64,000 bases of DNA from NORP240 sp965222175 (GTDB taxonomy: Bacteria; Pseudomonadota; Gammaproteobacteria; Pseudomonadales; Pseudohongiellaceae): assembly GCA_965222175.1 (NCBI GenBank), contig OZ244938.1, positions 1,426,001 to 1,490,000 of the forward strand, given 5' to 3'. Both the position numbers and the translations under genes were made by a program. Of this stretch, positions 18,320-26,881 are shown in pieces. Positions within the stretch are counted from its first letter, which is position 1. Each line of letters opens with the position of its first letter. The notes beneath the pieces are model-generated. The model saw nothing but the letters and a program-made list of their open reading frames with translations. It was not told where the DNA came from and did not search any database.

Positions 18320-19951
18320 ATGAGTACCGATAATATTTACCAGCAGTCCCTTGATCAGAACGCCGCCAATTACGCGCCGCTGACGCCACTGACATTTATC
18401 GAGAGGGCCGCCAGTGTCTTTCCGGACAGGGTCGCCCTCATTCATGGAGACCGGCGTCAGACCTGGGCCGAAACCTATCGGCGCAGCTGCCTGCTGGCGT
18501 CTGCACTGATCAGGCGCGGCATCGGCGTCGGCGACACCGTCTCTTTCATGGCCGCCAACACGCCGGAAATGTTCGAAGCCCATTTTGGCGTGTTAATGCC
18601 CGGCTCGGTCCTGAATGCACTGAATACCCGACTCGATGCCAAGGCAATCGCATTCATTCTGGAGCATGCTGAAACCCGGGTCCTGTTTACCGACCGGGAA
18701 TTCAGCGAAACCATCAAGGCTGCCCTGTCCATGCTGTCGCGACGACCACTGGTGATCGATATCGATGATCCCCTGTACGAAGGGGGTGAACTGCTGGGCG
18801 AGTTGGACTACGAGGCGTTCCTGGCCGAGGGCGATCCGGATTACGCCTGTTTCAAGGTCGAAGACGAATGGCAGGCCTGCTCGTTGAACTATACGTCCGG
18901 CACCACCGGCAATCCCAAGGGCGTGGTGTTCCATCATCGTGGCGCCTACCTGAATGCGATCTCCAATGCACTTTGCTGGGATTTGACCAGCCATCCCGTC
19001 TATCTCTGGACATTGCCGATGTTTCACTGCAACGGCTGGTGTTTTCCCTGGACCCTGGCGGTTATGAACGGCACCAGCGTGTGTCTTCGCCATGTGCGCG
19101 ACGCGGCGATTTTCGATGCCATCCGGCAACATCGGGTCAGTCATTTCTGTGGCGCGCCGGTGGTTCTGAACACGCTGCTGAATGCCGACGACGCGCTGAA
19201 ACAGGGCATTGAACACAAGGTCCGCGCCATGACGGCCGGCGCGGCGCCGCCGGCGGCGGTAATAGCCGGCATGGAAGACATGAATTTCAGTGTCACCCAC
19301 GTCTATGGATTGACCGAGACCTATGGTCCCTGCGTGGTCTGTGCTCCCCAGGAGAACTGGGCTGAACTGCCGACCGCGGATCGCGCCGAACTGCTGGCCC
19401 GGCAGGGAGTCAGGGCACCCTTACAGGATGAGCTCATGGTGGCTGATCCGGAAACGCTGGAGCCGGTGCCCAAAGACGGGAAAACCATGGGAGAGATATT
19501 CATGCGTGGTAACCTGGTGATGAAGGGTTACCTGAAAAATCCCCCAACTACTGAAGAGTCGTTTTCCGGTGGCTGGTTTCATTCCGGTGATCTCGCGGTC
19601 TGGTATGCGGATGGCTACGTGCAGATCAAGGACAGGTCCAAGGACATCATTATCTCCGGGGGCGAGAATATTTCGTCGCTGGAACTTGAATCGGTTCTGT
19701 TTAAACACCCGAAAATCATGGAAGCGGCGGTAGTGGCTGCGCCGGATGAAAAATGGGGCGAGGTGCCCTGTGCTTTTGTCACGCTTAAAAAAGGCCAGGA
19801 GCTTACCCGCGACGAGTTGGTAGCCTATTGCCGGGAGGAACTGGCCGGGTTCAAGATACCGAAAAAAGTAGTATTCGGCCCTATCGACAAGACCTCCACG
19901 GGGAAAGTGCAGAAATACAAACTGCGGGAACGGGCAGCACAGGCCGAGTGA
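18320..19951 (+). CDS. Fatty-acyl/AMP-binding CoA ligase (DmdB-like)
   Basis: This 543-residue ANL-superfamily adenylate-forming enzyme has the P-loop YTSGTTGNPKGV (191-202), an aromatic/Thr motif YGLTETYGP, GGWFHSGDLAVWYADGYVQIKDRSKD and the C-terminal catalytic lysine region (DKTSTGKVQKYKLR). It activates a carboxylic acid with ATP and transfers it to CoA. The length and the LPMFHCNGWCFPW stretch resemble medium-chain and 3-methylmercaptopropionyl-CoA ligases (DmdB) rather than FadD. The acid is not determinable here. The ATG at 18320 is chosen because the conserved N-terminus begins there. Confidence 0.9.
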   Translation: MSTDNIYQQSLDQNAANYAPLTPLTFIERAASVFPDRVALIHGDRRQTWAETYRRSCLLASALIRRGIGVGDTVSFMAANTPEMFEAHFGVLMPGSVLNALNTRLDAKAIAFILEHAETRVLFTDREFSETIKAALSMLSRRPLVIDIDDPLYEGGELLGELDYEAFLAEGDPDYACFKVEDEWQACSLNYTSGTTGNPKGVVFHHRGAYLNAISNALCWDLTSHPVYLWTLPMFHCNGWCFPWTLAVMNGTSVCLRHVRDAAIFDAIRQHRVSHFCGAPVVLNTLLNADDALKQGIEHKVRAMTAGAAPPAAVIAGMEDMNFSVTHVYGLTETYGPCVVCAPQENWAELPTADRAELLARQGVRAPLQDELMVADPETLEPVPKDGKTMGEIFMRGNLVMKGYLKNPPTTEESFSGGWFHSGDLAVWYADGYVQIKDRSKDIIISGGENISSLELESVLFKHPKIMEAAVVAAPDEKWGEVPCAFVTLKKGQELTRDELVAYCREELAGFKIPKKVVFGPIDKTSTGKVQKYKLRERAAQAE

Positions 19952-20042
19952 CCGGGCAGCAATGAGCCCGGGCTATTCAGCCGCCGGTGGTAATGCCATA
20001 CCTCCGGCTCAGGCTGTTGCCGGGAGTCAAGTGAACCGATGC

Positions 20043-20777
20043 CTAGTAATGGCGGATAACCTGGCCGACCCGGGCATCTTCGGCGATCTTCAGTACTACC
20101 CGGCGATGCAGGTGAATGTCCCCCGATACCCCGGAACTGCTGTCGATGGTTACCCGGGGGTGGCGTTTATCACCGAACAGTCGCAGCCGATTCCACCAGC
20201 CACGCTGTTCCCTGATTATCAGGTCACCCTCCACGAGGGAACCGCGGCGCAGATCAACGTCGCCACTACGACTGCTCAAGTCCCCCGAGATTCTGGCGTT
20301 GTCCAGGTTGATATCGCCGTTGCTGCTGCTGACCTCGTCGCCCACCAGCGCGCCGGAGTCCAGGCGGATGTCGCCATTGACACTGGTTACCGCTCCCCTG
20401 ACAGTGACGTTGTCGTGAAGCTGGATACCCCCATTGACGGTTTTCAGGTTGCCGTTCACCCGCGACCCCGATGCCACGTGAATATGTCCGTTGACGGTCC
20501 GGGCGCTGGCAATCTGGCTGTCCCTGGCGAGTTCGATACTGCCGTTGACAGTTTTTACATCCCGGGCCGAGGCGCCGTCGGCGATATTGATCGAGCCGTT
20601 TACCGTGGACACATCCGCTACCTGCTGGAAGTCGTCCACGTCGATGTGGCCATTGACCCTGGACAGGTTTTCCAGAAGGTCGTCTGCATTGGCGTCGGCA
20701 TTGAAAATATAGGCACCCAGCAATAAGGCCAGCAGGGTTGCCGTGGTCAGCCTGGCATTATGGTTGATCGCTCGCAT
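20043..20777 (-). CDS. Secreted repeat protein with VNG-x-I-x-L repeats (DUF4097-like beta solenoid)
   Basis: This 244-residue protein has a signal peptide (TTATLLALLLGAYIFNADANA). The body is a run of about nine units of 15-19 residues. Each unit centres on VNG-x-I-x-(L/V/I), with SRVNGHIDV, STVNGSINI, KTVNGSIEL, RTVNGHIHV, TSVNGDIRL, SSSNGDINL and SSRSGDVDL visible in order. This periodicity fits a right-handed beta helix of the DUF4097/bactofilin-like type. The end (RRVVLKIAEDARVGQVI) is non-repetitive. AGGAGAAGAAA precedes the ATG. It is convergent with the CoA ligase. It probably acts in the periplasm or at the surface. No enzymatic motif is seen. Confidence 0.8.
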   Translation of the reverse strand: MRAINHNARLTTATLLALLLGAYIFNADANADDLLENLSRVNGHIDVDDFQQVADVSTVNGSINIADGASARDVKTVNGSIELARDSQIASARTVNGHIHVASGSRVNGNLKTVNGGIQLHDNVTVRGAVTSVNGDIRLDSGALVGDEVSSSNGDINLDNARISGDLSSRSGDVDLRRGSLVEGDLIIREQRGWWNRLRLFGDKRHPRVTIDSSSGVSGDIHLHRRVVLKIAEDARVGQVIRHY

Positions 20778-21258
20778 TTTCTTCTCCTGGCAGGTTTTGT
20801 TCAGTTAGACGCACGTCGACAGGTTTGTGTTACAGGATTCGTGGTCAGATCGACTAAGATCCCGGGAAAACAACTGAATTGAAGTGTTCTTAGCAATAGC
20901 CTTGCCAGTTTTAAAAATGACTGTAAAAACAAAAAGATGGGGGATGTTTCAATAAACTTGACCAGGTCCGTGTCGGGGCTGACGGGTCAGATTTGCCAAC
21001 TGGTTAAGCAATCTGCCACATTTCTGGTGAATTTTGCCAGGTTGCAGGCAGCCTCGCCGTTGTAACAACAGGGGAGCGGCGTCGAGTGGGCCAGGGCGTA
21101 GCCATTCATTTCACCTGCTGCGTCCCGGACAGGGCAATGTCGCCACCGACACCGCCAATTCCATAACTAATCAGAGGTTCCCTAGGTCCTGATAATTCGC
21201 TACGATTCGCCATCATCGCTACAATCCAGATTCTGCTCCCGGAGAGACCCGCAATAAC
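20778..21258. other. Intergenic region with an MITE right-end fragment
   Basis: These 481 bp separate two divergently transcribed genes. Apart from the repeat fragment at 21159-21184, I see only unassigned AT-rich sequence near 20895-20965. No gene is supported. Confidence 0.45.
21159..21184 (-). repeat. Right-end fragment of the GGAACC MITE
   Basis: TTCCATAACTAATCAGAGGTTCC matches the right terminal repeat of the complete element near 50.0 kb (TTCCATAATTGATCAGAGGTTCC) at 21 of 23 positions. It is followed by CTAG, which fits a YTAR-type target site. No left end is visible nearby, so it is a remnant. Confidence 0.65.
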
Positions 21259-22347
21259 ATGACCCGACGTCGAACTGCTCCTTCGCTTATCAAGCTGACC
21301 ATCGCTGTTTTCACACTGCTCATTATTGCCGCTGGATTCGCCGTCAAGGCCCATTCGCAGCCGGGCCGGGTCGTGGAATCGGACACTCACCGCTTTACCG
21401 AACTGGCCGATGGCGTCTGGCATGGCGTCGGCACCGGAACAGTGCATGTCATGAGCAATATCATGGTACTGGTGGGGGAATTTGACACCCTGGTTGTGGA
21501 CTCCCACGTGACACCGGCAGCAGCCCGCTCTCTCCTCGACTCCCTGTCGGTAATTACCGACAAACCGGTCCGGTACCTGGTTAACAGCCACTATCATTTC
21601 GACCATGCCCACGGTAACCAGGCATTTCCCCGGGAAGTCGAGATTATCGGCCACAGTTTTACCCGTCAGAAGCTTAGCCGTGAGGCCGGCAGCGTTCTGG
21701 AGGAAATGACCTTTCGCAGTTTTTCCGATGGTGTGCCTACCACTGTCGCCAACCTGGAACGTCAGGCTGCGGCCGAGCAGGACCCGGACCGTCGAACACA
21801 GCTTGAGGCCCGAGCCAGGGTGCAGCGGGATTACATGAATGCCATTCCGGAAGTGATGCCGACACCACCCAATATCACCCTGGAGGAGAAGATGACGCTT
21901 TTCCAGGTAGTGAGCCGGGGCAGTCGGGAGATTCAGCTGCTGCATCTGGGGCGGGCCCACACCGGTGGAGACGTCGTGGTCTACCTTCCCCAGGAACGGG
22001 TCGTGTTTACCGGCGATATGATGCTGCCGTTCCTCTCCTATATGGGCGATGCCCACGTCGACGAGTGGCCGGGCACGCTGGAAGCGCTGAAAACACTGGA
22101 TTTCGAATGGGTGCTTCCGGGACATGGCCAGCCGTTCAATGATCGCACCGTCATCGACAACTTCCAGGCCTATCTCGCCGACTTGTGGTCAAGGGTCGCC
22201 AGTCTCCGGGAACGGGGTCTGACAGCCGAGATGGTCGCCGAACAGATTGATATGACCGACCACAGCGGCAACTATCCTCAGCTTCGCGGTCCCGGCGCCG
22301 ACCCCCGTGCTGTGCGCCGTATCTTCCAGCTGCTGTCAGCACGTTGA
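21259..22347 (+). CDS. Metallo-beta-lactamase-fold hydrolase, exported
   Basis: This 362-residue protein has an N-terminal signal or anchor (LTIAVFTLLIIAAGFAVKAHS). The metallo-beta-lactamase fold has the zinc motif HYHFDH (111-116), then the downstream His in LGRAHTGGDVVVYLP, the metal-bridging Asp in FTGDMMLPF and the last His in LPGHGQPF. All metal ligands are present, so it should be an active hydrolase. The insert between strands (about 125-210) is longer than in minimal members. The subgroup resembles periplasmic SoxH/quinoprotein-relay-like MBL proteins more than true beta-lactamases. The substrate is unknown. It is followed 82 bp later by the haem lipoprotein gene. Confidence 0.88.
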   Translation: MTRRRTAPSLIKLTIAVFTLLIIAAGFAVKAHSQPGRVVESDTHRFTELADGVWHGVGTGTVHVMSNIMVLVGEFDTLVVDSHVTPAAARSLLDSLSVITDKPVRYLVNSHYHFDHAHGNQAFPREVEIIGHSFTRQKLSREAGSVLEEMTFRSFSDGVPTTVANLERQAAAEQDPDRRTQLEARARVQRDYMNAIPEVMPTPPNITLEEKMTLFQVVSRGSREIQLLHLGRAHTGGDVVVYLPQERVVFTGDMMLPFLSYMGDAHVDEWPGTLEALKTLDFEWVLPGHGQPFNDRTVIDNFQAYLADLWSRVASLRERGLTAEMVAEQIDMTDHSGNYPQLRGPGADPRAVRRIFQLLSAR

Positions 22348-22429
22348 TGATTCCGATTACCTGCCCGCGGGGCAGAATGCAGTTCCATATTGTGATTGTG
22401 TCTGCACGGCCAACGAGGAATACCCAGTG

Positions 22430-22864
22430 ATGCGCATGCTATCCCCCCTGGTTCTGGTTCTGGTACTGGCACTGGGCAGCTGTGCCGATCAGGCAGAACT
22501 GATCAGGCGCGCTACCTACCCGCCTGATTTCAATTACGTATCCGGACAGGAGTTGCGTAACAACATGGATCAACTGGGCTACCAGCTGCAACGGCTGGAT
22601 CTTGCCCTGGCGCCGGCAGCCGCCGGTGGAGCGGTTTCACGGGAAAGCGTAATTGATGCGCTGCGTAATATCGAACGCATCGGTACCAGTCTGCGTGCAG
22701 GCGAGGGTGGCTCCAATCATCCTTTCCTGGAAGACCATATGGCTGACTTCGTGGTCAACGTGGGTCGGGCGCGCATCGCGGCGATGCGCAACCCGCCCAG
22801 TTACTACCTGGCAGGACGCGTGGCCGGTGGTTGCGTCAACTGCCATCGGGTCAATCGACGTTGA
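22430..22864 (+). CDS. Lipoprotein with C-terminal CxxCH haem motif
   Basis: This 144-residue protein has a signal peptide ending in lipobox LGSC (Cys18 is the lipidated residue). The middle is helical (ELRNNMDQLGYQLQRLDLAL and later helices). The last ten residues contain CVNCH (Cys135, Cys138, His139), a c-type haem attachment site. A haem site at the extreme C-terminus after a helical bundle resembles cytochrome c'-type architecture and suggests a small lipid-anchored electron carrier or sensor. GAGGAA lies upstream of the ATG. It may be co-transcribed with the MBL-fold gene. The family is not certain. Confidence 0.75.
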   Translation: MRMLSPLVLVLVLALGSCADQAELIRRATYPPDFNYVSGQELRNNMDQLGYQLQRLDLALAPAAAGGAVSRESVIDALRNIERIGTSLRAGEGGSNHPFLEDHMADFVVNVGRARIAAMRNPPSYYLAGRVAGGCVNCHRVNRR

Positions 22865-22878
22865 GCCGACACCAGTGG

Positions 22879-24186
22879 CTACATTGAGTAGCCCTTCTCG
22901 TCGTGGTCGCTGATGTCGCAACCGACCTGTTCCTCTTCTTCGCTGACGCGAATTCCCGAAGTCAGCGCACCGACAATTTTCAGAATTACAAACGTCAGAA
23001 CAGCCGTGTAAATACCGGTGGCGAGGATGCCTATGACCTGGACAAGGGTCTGGGAGCCCATGGTCATGCCATCGGCGTAGCCGTTACCACTGAACACGCC
23101 GAGATTCTGTGACACCAGGATACCGGCGAGAAAAGTTCCCAGCATGCCACCGACACCGTGAACCGGGAAAACGTCCAGGGAATCGTCTATCTTCAGTCGG
23201 GTTTTCATGTAAGTGGTGGCGAAATAACACAGTGCGCCGCCACCGATACCCACCAGCATGCCGCCTGCCGGTCCCACCGAGCCGGATGCCGGCGTTATGG
23301 TGGCAAGTCCCGCCACCATGCCGGTAACGGCACCCAGTGCACTGGGCTTGCCGAACTTGATCCATTCGATGCTCATCCAGGTGAGGGCACCTGCGGACGC
23401 AGACAGGTGCGTAGCCAGCAATGCCATGCCGGCACTGCCGTCCGCCGCCAGGGCACTGCCGGCATTGAATCCAAACCAGCCAACCCACAGCATGCCGGCG
23501 CCGGTGATGGTCATGGTCATGTTGTGGGGCACAGTAACCGATGACAGAAAGCCTTTGCGCTGACCCAGCATCAGTGCCGCCACTACGGCAGCCACACCAG
23601 CGGTGACGTGGACCACGGTACCGCCGGCAAAATCGATAAGCCCCATCTGGCCCAGCCAGCCGCCACCCCAGACCCAGTTGGCAACCGGGAAGTAAACCAG
23701 TACCGCCCACATGCCGCTGAACAGCATCATGGAGGAAAATTTCATGCGTTCAGCAAACGCGCCGACGACAAGTGCCGGGGTGATGATGGCAAAAGTCATC
23801 TGAAACGCGGCGAATACGGTTTCGGGAATATCGCCGGAAACCGATCCCACGACTACGCCGTTGAACAGCGCTTTGCCAAGTCCCCCCCAGAATGCGGACT
23901 CGGAATCGCCGAAGGCGATGCTGTATCCCACCAGTAACCACAGGATGGAGACCATGATGGTTATGGCAAAGCACTGCATCAGTATGGACAGGACGTTCTT
24001 GGTGCGAACCAGTCCGCCATAAAATAACGAAAGCCCGGGTATCGTCATGAATAGCACAAGGGCGGTTGCGGTTAATATCCAGGCGGTATTGGCGCCGTTG
24101 ATCTCGCCCTGGGCAAAGGCCAGGGTCGGCATCAACAAGGCAGCCAAGGAGACGGACAGGGCGGGTGCCATTATTTTTGGTTTCAT
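22879..24186 (-). CDS. amt: Ammonium transporter
   Basis: This is a 435-residue Amt/MEP/Rh channel with a cleavable signal peptide (SVSLAALLMPTLAFAQ) and about eleven membrane helices. Recognisable segments include PGLSLFYGGLVRTKNVLS, LVGYSIAFGD, AGGTVVHVTAGVAA (with pore histidine) and FPVHGVGGMLGTFLAGI (second pore histidine). It imports ammonium under nitrogen limitation. It is gated by GlnK, whose gene lies 14 bp upstream in the same operon. GGAGAAGG precedes the ATG. The gene symbol amtB would also fit. Confidence 0.95.
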   Translation of the reverse strand: MKPKIMAPALSVSLAALLMPTLAFAQGEINGANTAWILTATALVLFMTIPGLSLFYGGLVRTKNVLSILMQCFAITIMVSILWLLVGYSIAFGDSESAFWGGLGKALFNGVVVGSVSGDIPETVFAAFQMTFAIITPALVVGAFAERMKFSSMMLFSGMWAVLVYFPVANWVWGGGWLGQMGLIDFAGGTVVHVTAGVAAVVAALMLGQRKGFLSSVTVPHNMTMTITGAGMLWVGWFGFNAGSALAADGSAGMALLATHLSASAGALTWMSIEWIKFGKPSALGAVTGMVAGLATITPASGSVGPAGGMLVGIGGGALCYFATTYMKTRLKIDDSLDVFPVHGVGGMLGTFLAGILVSQNLGVFSGNGYADGMTMGSQTLVQVIGILATGIYTAVLTFVILKIVGALTSGIRVSEEEEQVGCDISDHDEKGYSM

Positions 24187-24200
24187 AATCCTTCTCCCGA

Positions 24201-24539
24201 TTACAGCGCGTCGTTGTCAGTTTCGCCGGTTCGAATACGAACTGCCTGGTCCAGGGTGCTGACAAAGATCTTGCCATCACCTATCTGACCAGTTTGAGCA
24301 GCCCTGCAGATGGCTTCAATTGCCTGTTCGACCAATCCGTCCTCAATGGCAACTTCGATCTTGGTCTTGGGTAAAAAGTCGATGACGTATTCGGCGCCAC
24401 GATAAAGTTCGGTATGACCCTTCTGGCGCCCGAATCCCTTTACTTCAGTTATAGTCATACCGTTCACGCCCAGTTCTGACAACGCTTCACGTACATCGTC
24501 GGATTTGAACGGTTTAATTATCGCTGTAATCAGCTTCAT
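24201..24539 (-). CDS. glnK: Nitrogen regulatory PII protein GlnK
   Basis: This 112-residue PII protein is full length. The T-loop carries the uridylylation tyrosine Tyr51 in YRGAEYVIDFLPKTKIEVAI, and the C-terminal signature is GKIFVSTLDQAVRIRTGE. It senses 2-oxoglutarate and ATP/ADP and blocks Amt when nitrogen is plentiful. The pairing glnK-amt on one transcript is standard. GGGAGATAAACC precedes the ATG. I looked for a sigma-54 site (GG-N10-GC) upstream and did not find a clean one. Confidence 0.96.
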   Translation of the reverse strand: MKLITAIIKPFKSDDVREALSELGVNGMTITEVKGFGRQKGHTELYRGAEYVIDFLPKTKIEVAIEDGLVEQAIEAICRAAQTGQIGDGKIFVSTLDQAVRIRTGETDNDAL

Positions 24540-25195
24540 GGTTTATCTCCCGCCATTTGGGTTGCAGTTGTTGTGAGAGTCGGGTGAGCGGTACTCGGCA
24601 AACATTATTTCTTTTTCACTGTCCGAGCACACCGCCACAAGGCTGCTGAACCTCGGAAGCCAGTGATTACTGGTCTCGTCCGGCTCACAGAAATGATTCT
24701 TATCGGGTGGCATATTTCAGGGTTAACTTTCTATTTTTTTTGATTGTTGCTGTTCTTGATCAGGTGAGCACTCCGGAACGTCCGTTTTCCCTGTGCCTCT
24801 CTTTATGCTTTATGCTTTTTGCTTTATGCCGGTGATCCTGGCCAACGGCGCTTCAGTCTGTCAGCGCGCTGCCATCAACAGGTCTGCAACAGGTTCGCGC
24901 AAACCATCCGGTCCGGTTTTTCTGGTCCCGCTGGACCCCCGGATTCAATTTAGTTTCCGGGCTCACGACTTTACCATGACACCTGTCAAAGCACCAATGG
25001 GCTACGCTGCGAGGCCGGGGACCGGGTGGCCTATTCAACCGGCCTGCCCTTGACGGCGAGATTCCAGACTGCACCAGTAGCCTGATCCGACCAGGACCAG
25101 GAAATTCGCCGGAAGGTCTACTGCAAGTCGACAACCTGCCGCCGGACCGGCACCTGTCCGTGACAGCGAAGTTGACGGTGTGCCTTCTATGGTTG
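24540..25195. other. Non-coding stretch upstream of glnK
   Basis: More than 650 bp without a convincing gene. A direct run of four 7-bp units occupies 24801-24828 (CTTTATG, CTTTATG, CTTTTTG, CTTTATG). The glnK promoter must lie in the right-hand neighbourhood of 24540, but I cannot place it. An 86-codon open frame at 24793-25053 looks accidental. Confidence 0.45.
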
Positions 25196-25243
25196 CAAAA
25201 AAAGGGTGGGTATCCGAAGGGGGGGATTATCGGATACCCACCC
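25196..25243 (-). terminator. Rho-independent terminator of the MFS transporter gene
   Basis: A perfect 14-bp stem is formed by GGGTGGGTATCCGA (25204-25217) and TCGGATACCCACCC (25230-25243), with a 12-base loop. Read on the minus strand it is followed by seven U residues (A-run 25197-25203 on plus). It lies 17 bp beyond the stop codon of the MFS gene. Confidence 0.93.
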
Positions 25244-25259
25244 GAGGGGGGGGGAGGGA

Positions 25260-26468
25260 TCAGTTGCAGATAGTGGCCTGCTGCTGCAGCGACCGGACCG
25301 ACCTGATCAGCGGCAGCATGATGACTGCATAGGCCAGTACAAAGGCGACACCAAGCAGGTTGAAGGCCACCGGCAGGCCCTGGCTTTCCGCGACGAACCC
25401 CACCAGGGGGCCCGTGGCGATGAAGCCCAGCCTGAACATAAAGCTCGTCAATGAATTGGCTGTTGCTCTAAAGTATCCCGGGACGCGTCGGTTGAGCGCG
25501 TTTACCAGTATCACCTGTACCAGCCCGCGACCGAAAAACAGCACCAGGCAGATGACTATGCCTGCCCAGCCACTGAGCCAGGCCATTCCGAAAAACCCCA
25601 ATATCGGCAATATGCCAATCAGGCCAAGTGCAGCTACGGCACCGTGTTTACGTTCGATGTTAAAGCTCCATTTGCTGGCAACACCGACAGTCAGGCTCTG
25701 GGTAAACCACAATGCGCCGAACGCGGCCAGGGAAATGCCCCGGGACTCCCAGTAGGGCTGCACCAGCCAGGCAACATGAATCGTTGCCAGGCTGTATACC
25801 GGTATGGCGATAAACACATTGCGCAATACCGGATCGCTGCGCCACATATGGGCAAATATCCGCGCAATGGGAATCGCCAGGGTGTCCTGCTCTCCGTTTT
25901 TGTACGGTGGTTCCACCACCAGCAGCGCGAGGCCGAGGCAGATCCAGGCAGCTATCGACTGAGCGATAACCATTGCCTCGAATGACCACAGGGCCAGCAG
26001 TCCGCCAAGCAGCGCGCCAAGGCCCTCGGCGGCGGACTTGATAAAGCCCAGTTGTGCGATTCCGCTACTGTGTGGCGAACTGTCGTCCGCGTCCAGGGCC
26101 TTCTGGGAATCGTAAAGCAGGGCCAGGTCCGCTCCGGACAGCAGGCTGGCGGCCATGCCGACGGTAATCTCGAAAATCACCAGGCTGGAAAAGTCATCGG
26201 CGAAGTTCAACATCAGGTAGCCAGCACCATGCACTACGCTGCCAGCCAGCAATGCCACCCTTCTTCCGAACAGGTCGGCGAAATAACCTGAAGGTGCCTC
26301 CAGCAAGACGATAGTCGTGGCGTAAATGGTCTGCAGATAGAATATATCTGCCAGGCCGAGTCCCTTGGACATGAAAAAAGGCACGATTACCGGGACGATG
26401 ATCATAAAGCAATGAAAAAACGCCAGGCCATACACCAGTTTTATGTTTCGTTGCAGTTTTTTAACCAC
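25260..26468 (-). CDS. MFS transporter
   Basis: This 402-residue major facilitator has about twelve hydrophobic segments. The loop 2-3 motif appears as GYFADLFGRRVALLAGS, a good match to the G-x-x-x-D-x-x-G-R-R consensus. A central cytoplasmic loop (PPYKNGEQDT) divides the two halves. It is a secondary transporter of unknown substrate. The start is a GTG with AGGGG seven bases upstream. It is a single-gene unit ending in a strong terminator at 25196-25243. An intrinsic terminator also lies about 50 bp upstream of the start codon on the same strand, so transcription entering from the upstream unit would stop there. Confidence 0.88.
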   Translation of the reverse strand: MVKKLQRNIKLVYGLAFFHCFMIIVPVIVPFFMSKGLGLADIFYLQTIYATTIVLLEAPSGYFADLFGRRVALLAGSVVHGAGYLMLNFADDFSSLVIFEITVGMAASLLSGADLALLYDSQKALDADDSSPHSSGIAQLGFIKSAAEGLGALLGGLLALWSFEAMVIAQSIAAWICLGLALLVVEPPYKNGEQDTLAIPIARIFAHMWRSDPVLRNVFIAIPVYSLATIHVAWLVQPYWESRGISLAAFGALWFTQSLTVGVASKWSFNIERKHGAVAALGLIGILPILGFFGMAWLSGWAGIVICLVLFFGRGLVQVILVNALNRRVPGYFRATANSLTSFMFRLGFIATGPLVGFVAESQGLPVAFNLLGVAFVLAYAVIMLPLIRSVRSLQQQATICN

Positions 26469-26517
26469 AATAGTTCCCCTGCACCTGAAAACCGGTTTCA
26501 GGCGAATTGCAAATATA

Positions 26518-26562
26518 AAAAAAAAGACCTCTAGGCGGCAGGTTGGCTTAGAGGTCTTTTTT
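26518..26562 (-). terminator. Rho-independent terminator upstream of the MFS gene
   Basis: The arms AAAAAGACCTCTA (26521-26533) and TAGAGGTCTTTTTT (26549-26562) pair perfectly around a 15-base loop. On the minus strand the stem runs into nine U residues (A-run 26517-26525 on plus). The plus strand also has a T-run, so it could act both ways. It lies 31 bp after the stop of the 36-codon frame at 26594-26704 and about 50 bp before the MFS start codon. It therefore ends an upstream minus-strand transcript, or acts as a leader attenuator. Confidence 0.85.
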
Positions 26563-26593
26563 CAGACTCGGAATTCAGTTTATGGCTGATAAT

Positions 26594-26704
26594 TCACTCC
26601 AAGCTTGACCTCCAGGTCGCCACCACGCGTGAGCAGAACTGATGACCCTTGAGGGTCATAGTTGCCGGCAGGCCGTCAATCATGAGGTTAAAGAAAATTT
26701 TCAT
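26594..26704 (-). CDS. Possible 36-residue small protein or small RNA unit
   Basis: On the minus strand an ATG at 26704 opens a 36-codon frame: MKIFFNLMIDGL, then a middle part, ending CSRVVATWRSSLE. It stops 31 bp before the strong terminator at 26562-26518. GTGAG lies a few bases upstream as a weak ribosome site. Within the frame lies an inverted repeat with 8-bp arms, ATGACCCT-TG-AGGGTCAT (26642-26659), which would form a hairpin in RNA. The unit may thus be a small RNA of roughly 200 nt rather than a protein gene. I do not recognise the peptide. It could also be residual 3' sequence of the decayed symporter upstream. Confidence 0.35.
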   Translation of the reverse strand: MKIFFNLMIDGLPATMTLKGHQFCSRVVATWRSSLE

Positions 26705-26881
26705 GGTGCTCACGCGATCTGTGTTAATTAGTCCAAAACAAATACTGCTTTATGGGAATCGGATTCTATGCCTTTTATTCGGCAAGTCAACCGTTGCCTT
26801 GATTTTTTTGATTCTGGTGTGATTCTGGTCACCTGCAGCGAGTCACCGGGTGACCCAGATCTGTGTACGGAGGGAGATGAA

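Noticed and set aside
19952..19971. Hairpin CCGGGC/GCCCGG after the CoA ligase
   Set aside because: The six-base arms are short, there is no U-tract, and GC-rich palindromes of this size are frequent here.
24540..24720. Sigma-54 promoter for glnK
   Set aside because: Expected GG-N10-GC spacing was not found on the coding strand. The nearest candidates lack the GG or the correct distance.
24793..25053. 86-codon open frame upstream of glnK
   Set aside because: No ribosome site, no recognisable motif, and it spans the 7-bp repeat run. It looks accidental.
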